Below are positions 60,131 to 64,000 of a DNA stretch of 64,000 bases, in pieces. Source of the DNA: Enoplolaimus lenunculus (taxonomy: Eukaryota > Nematoda > Enoplea > Enoplida > Thoracostomopsidae); the NCBI GenBank assembly GCA_030248215.1, contig JASANG010002092.1, positions 248,001-312,000 on the forward strand. The letters are read 5' to 3'. The translations under genes were made by a program, and so were the position numbers. The notes under the pieces are model-generated. The model was not told where the DNA came from. It saw only the letters and a program-made list of their open reading frames with translations, and made no database searches. How positions within the stretch are numbered: the stretch's first letter is position 1; each line of letters begins with the position of its first letter.

Positions 60131-62390
60131 CGTCGCTGTGAATTCACTGGTCATTTGCCAATCTCAGTGCTGCCATAGTCTTTGCAGCCTTGTATTCTCC
60201 ACAGCATCGCAGAACCTGATATTGCGACCAAGATGGGACCGACACAGCAAATAACAAACTAGTAGTCAGCTAAGCGTCCTATCACGCGTATAGCGTGTGA
60301 AGAAAAATTCATAATTCGTCAGCATCACAGTTCTAAGCTTCGCAATCTGTCATAATTATGAACATACCCAGCAGATTAGTTATAATTATAACACATTGAT
60401 TTTACCAATAACACTCACTAGCTATGACATAACCCTTTCCACAACCATAGTGCAGTGCATAAAGTAACGTAATATGCTACTAGATATACGCTTATTACTA
60501 GCTGAAAAATACCCACAAAAGGCAGTAACAGATACATTTGAGATTAACCTACAACAGAAACTACTGATTCTGAGATAGTCAGAAAATTTTCAACCTTGCT
60601 TTTAAGTCATTGAAATCCTTTAAATGCTCCTCCTGAAAATTTCTTAGGCCCGTAGCAAGATGAGCTGGCTACGCGCCTGTGGAACACACTGAAATAAAAT
60701 AACTGAAAAATTATTTCGATTCTCTAAGGTGCGTCTGTATTCCTGCTAGGCAATAAATATGTCACCATTTTTAGTAGTGTACTTTTCCAACAGTGTACTA
60801 TGTAACGTAAACATGACACAGTGAGAGATGTTTGCAGCAAGCTTCCAAAACTGATTACTTTAAACGTGTTTTATATTTTGTAACATCCCAATGTTAATTC
60901 GTTATTAAAATGTTCATGGCACAGTAAGATAAAGACTGTGGTTTTGGTTTTAAACCAGCAATCCTGCTTTAATAGTGTCGCGTCAGATCTCTTCTGCGCA
61001 CGTATCTGCACCAGGAGCGTGCCGGGAGGTGAAGCAGGTGGCCGGGGCTCCCCACAATCGGAACCAGTTAGTCTGTCATAATTTAGATATTTAGACTAAT
61101 GCATCATCCAGGTAATAATGCGCACGCGATGTGAAAATTTGTCCGCTCAATATTCATAGGGTGCCAAAATTTTGAAGCTATATTGACGACTAAATAATAT
61201 TTTTTGTCCCTATTTAGCTAGCATGACGAATTTTTATGATATTATTAAGAAGTCTGCCAAAAATGGCAGACTGTTAAAATAGGGTTTTATTTTTTGATGT
61301 CCTTTTAAGAACCTAACAAATTTTTTCGTTTTAAAATTATTTTTCACATTTTCAGGTGGACCGAAATTATTTTACTGTAATTTTCAGCTCAAAAATATCC
61401 ACGCGGAGAACAGGTGAGTAAAAGATTTTTAGTTTATACTTTAAAGTATGTGTTTGGCAGAGCCGTATTTCTAAATGCAGAGCGAGTTCGACATTCTTGA
61501 GCACTCGATATGGGTTTTTAGCAAGGCGTTTGTCAAAAAGTACATATTTACTTTGCTAGTGTACATTTGACGAGTAGCCGTTTAGAAAAGGGTAAATACG
61601 AAAGGTGTACATTCAGCACCATGTGCTCGGGGCTGTTCTTAAGTAACCGACACAAATCTGAGTTTCATACACTGTACCGTGCACATATACTGACAGCCAG
61701 AGCACACTATCCGGCACATTCTTGTCAGATAAGCCCGTATTCTCAAATGTGTGGCATGTCGGTTTTGTATTTCGGTTCTGTATTTCATCCGGTTGTGTGT
61801 TTCGGGTCTGTTTCTTTCTGTGTGATCCGGGTAGCTATCTATTGTATTCGTAACCGCGTCAACTGTATTTTGGGGTCTAACGGTTAATGGATCCGTACTT
61901 CAACTAAGATCGATCGCTCCGCAGGAAACGCACGGTTTTGGAAATTTTATATAAAAGTAAAATAGCAAATACGGAATGACAAATAAGACTATAAAATTTA
62001 AAGCACCAATTGTCAGGCACAGAACTATTTGGACTAAAATATGGAATTATTTTTTAGCTCTAAAACAATAGGTTAAAACTACAACTCTTGTGCGCACAAC
62101 TTTTAAAAATAACCACTATCAACTTTCAGATGCAAAGCAATAGCTCGATCTGCTAACAAACCTCGTTCTATTTTAATTAAGCAATGTCCGCTCCGCAGCG
62201 CTCAGGCGTAATTGCCTTACTTATAAATGTCCCTAGGACACGCGTTAAAAGAGCTACAGTAAACGAATAGCTAGTCATACTCTGTTGATTTATTGATATA
62301 TACGTTTTTTAGACTGTTTATAGTATTATTAACAGCTTTACAGTGTTTTATTGATCATTGTTTTTGTTTGGCGTTCATTGCAAATACGTT
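60131..62390 (+). other. Gene-poor stretch between retroelement fossil and piggyBac gene
   Basis: I see no coding gene. It contains a perfect 9-bp-stem hairpin (61251-61272), a 26-nt segment between good splice signals (61388-61413) and a TATA-like TTATAAA near 62221 upstream of the piggyBac exon. Otherwise nothing recognised. Confidence 0.5.
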
Positions 62391-64000
62391 ATGGATAGCC
62401 ATAAAAGGTAAGTAGAATGAATTGTATTGCTATTTACGTTGTATTTCTTAGCCAACGAAGATTTTATCACCATATTACCTTGTGATTATAGCAGTATATA
62501 TAATACGAAAATCAGCTTCATGTCTCGATCTATACTTGTACAAGAGGTACTAGTAGTTGCTGTCTATTTTACTAGACCCTAGGAACAAGGGGTCTCAATT
62601 TTTGCAAAAATCAGAAGTATCTGCTAGACAGTAAATAACGTTTGTGAGCAAACCGTTGTATAAATATAAATTCGTTTGAATCTTGTGCACTTCTAGGACA
62701 GCTAAAGCTTAGGCCCATGCTTATGGTTAAGACTTTAGGCTAACGCTTCGTTTCATGTGTTTATTGTAATTTTGCTCCTCAGATATTCCGTGCAAGAAGT
62801 CTTAGACATGGTTACTGCTGACGACGAAGATGTGGAAGCGATATACGTAGTGCCACCAAACCGTACATACGATACAGATGAAGATTCGGGCGATGAAGAC
62901 GGCGGATTGCTTGACAACCTAAATGGGCGTCGGCTACAGGCGGAAGCTGAAGTCGTACTGCGATCTGGAACACGGTTGGGTGGAGAAACTGAAGATTCGA
63001 ATGGCGATAAATCTGAAGAAGAACACACATCAAACAAGGTGCCAGCGGCAAAAAAGAAAAAGGTCAGTAAATGGGCCGATGGTGACATTGATGAGATACA
63101 TTTTACTCCAGTCTCTGCGGATAAATCGTCGTATATAGGCAAATCGCCAACGGAACTTTTTGAATTGTTCTGGGACGATAGATTGTTTGAATATCTTAGC
63201 GAACAGTGCAGCAGTTACGCACGATACAAAAATTGTGCTGATCCAGAAATTACTGTGGAAGAGTTGAAGTGTTTTATGGCAATTTTGATTGTTAGTGGCT
63301 ACGCAAAACTGCCGGGCAAGCGATTTTTTTTGGGATAGTGGATCTGATATGAGAAATACGGCGGTTTATGAATCAATGAGGCGCAATCGCTTTGAACAAA
63401 TAATGTCGTTTCTTCATGTTGCTGATAACAATCAACCGTTAACCGGGGACAAATATTGGAAGTTGCGCCCCTTGATTGAAAATCTACAGGAAAAGTTTGC
63501 TCGAAATTTCTTGCCAAAGCTTCATATAGACCATGATGAAACTATGATAGAATATTTTGGCCGCCATGGCTGTAAACAATTTTTACGCGGTAAACCGATT
63601 AGATTCGGATATAAAGGGTGGTGCCTCAATACTCCAGATGGTTACCTTCTCGCGTTCGAATTCTACCAAGGAAAAACCTTCAAAAGAAACTCTGACTACG
63701 AAGCAAGGTTTGGAAAAGCGGGGGCGGCCATGATGCAACTAGTTGACAGTCTTCCCAATGAAATTCAAAATCTTCAGTTGTATTTCTACCACGACAACCT
63801 GTTTACAGGAATGAATCTTATTGAAGAATTGGGAAACAGAGGATATGGTTCAACCGGAACAATAAGAGACAACAGAATACCACGTGAAGTAGGCATACAG
63901 GATATGAGAACGGTCAAGAAGCAGGATCGCGGGTATTATGTCCAACGAAAATGCTGCGACGAAAGGGGAATAGTTATTGTGCGCTGGATGGACAATGCTG
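62391..64000 (+). CDS. piggyBac-family transposase gene, two exons, frameshifted, 3' partial
   Basis: Exon 1 62391-62407 encodes MDSHK plus AG (donor GTAAGT). Exon 2 starts at 62783 after TGCTCCTCAG and reads (R)YSVQEVLDMVTADDEDVEAI with DEDSGDEDGG, the usual PGBD N-terminus. The frame ends at 63338 after an 8-T run (63324-63331). Protein similarity resumes one frame over from 63331 (FWDSGSDMRNTAVYESMRRN) and is open to the window edge. Two DDE_Tnp_1_7 acidic sites are visible: HDETMIEYFGRHGCKQF and FYHDNLFTG. The third Asp and Cys-rich tail lie outside. Cut-and-paste transposase acting at TTAA; either a decayed element, a domesticated gene or an assembly slip. No TIRs identified. Confidence 0.88.

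Noticed and set aside
1-64000. CRISPR arrays, riboswitches, bacterial operons
   Set aside because: The window is eukaryotic; the tandem arrays have no spacer/repeat pattern and no cas genes.

Overview
This window is eukaryotic and almost certainly from an insect, most probably a fly. Two genes with insect-type introns can be followed exon by exon. CAA/AAC/AAT-coded Gln and Asn runs, common in fly proteins, interrupt the larger one. Most of the remaining sequence is AT-rich and full of small DNA-transposon relics (hAT-like, pogo-like and other MITEs), a tRNA-derived SINE pair and minisatellites. I cannot fix the genus; a higher fly (tephritid-like) is my best guess.

About 0.5-36.9 kb (+ strand): a very large La-related protein 4 gene (Larp4B type). 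Twenty exons share one continuous reading phase, about 2,920 codons, with the true start probably left of the window. The La motif and RRM lie at 18.4-21.3 kb. Around them are long N/S/T/G/Q-rich stretches, a G/R-rich segment and the conserved downstream box [12 protein letters not shown]. The gene fits a cytoplasmic mRNA-binding factor acting on poly(A) tails and PABP. The 12-kb first intron and several later introns hold hAT copies with 8-bp target duplications, a 65-bp satellite array, two SINE copies and a 16-bp minisatellite.

36.9-47.8 kb: no gene recognised. The first part is AT-rich and may be 3' UTR or spacer. From 42.9 to 46.9 kb it is a pile of MITEs inserted into one another.

47.8-57.8 kb (- strand): the fly orthologue of WDTC1, adipose (adp), a WD40-TPR-WD40 protein that acts as a DDB1-CUL4 substrate receptor and regulates fat storage. 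Fifteen exons are placed, plus one acidic exon with an uncertain 3' edge. The start exon was not found. Larp4B and adp converge tail to tail about 11 kb apart. An intron of adp holds octamer-bearing tandem repeats followed by a Helitron-like 3' hairpin.

58.9-60.1 kb (+): a broken Ty3/gypsy-type retroelement fossil (integrase part and probable LTR sequence). 62.4-64.0 kb (+): a piggyBac-family transposase gene with a short first exon, a 375-bp intron and one homopolymer frameshift, running off the window. Larp4B and adp are unrelated neighbours; nothing suggests that the loci in this window form one pathway.
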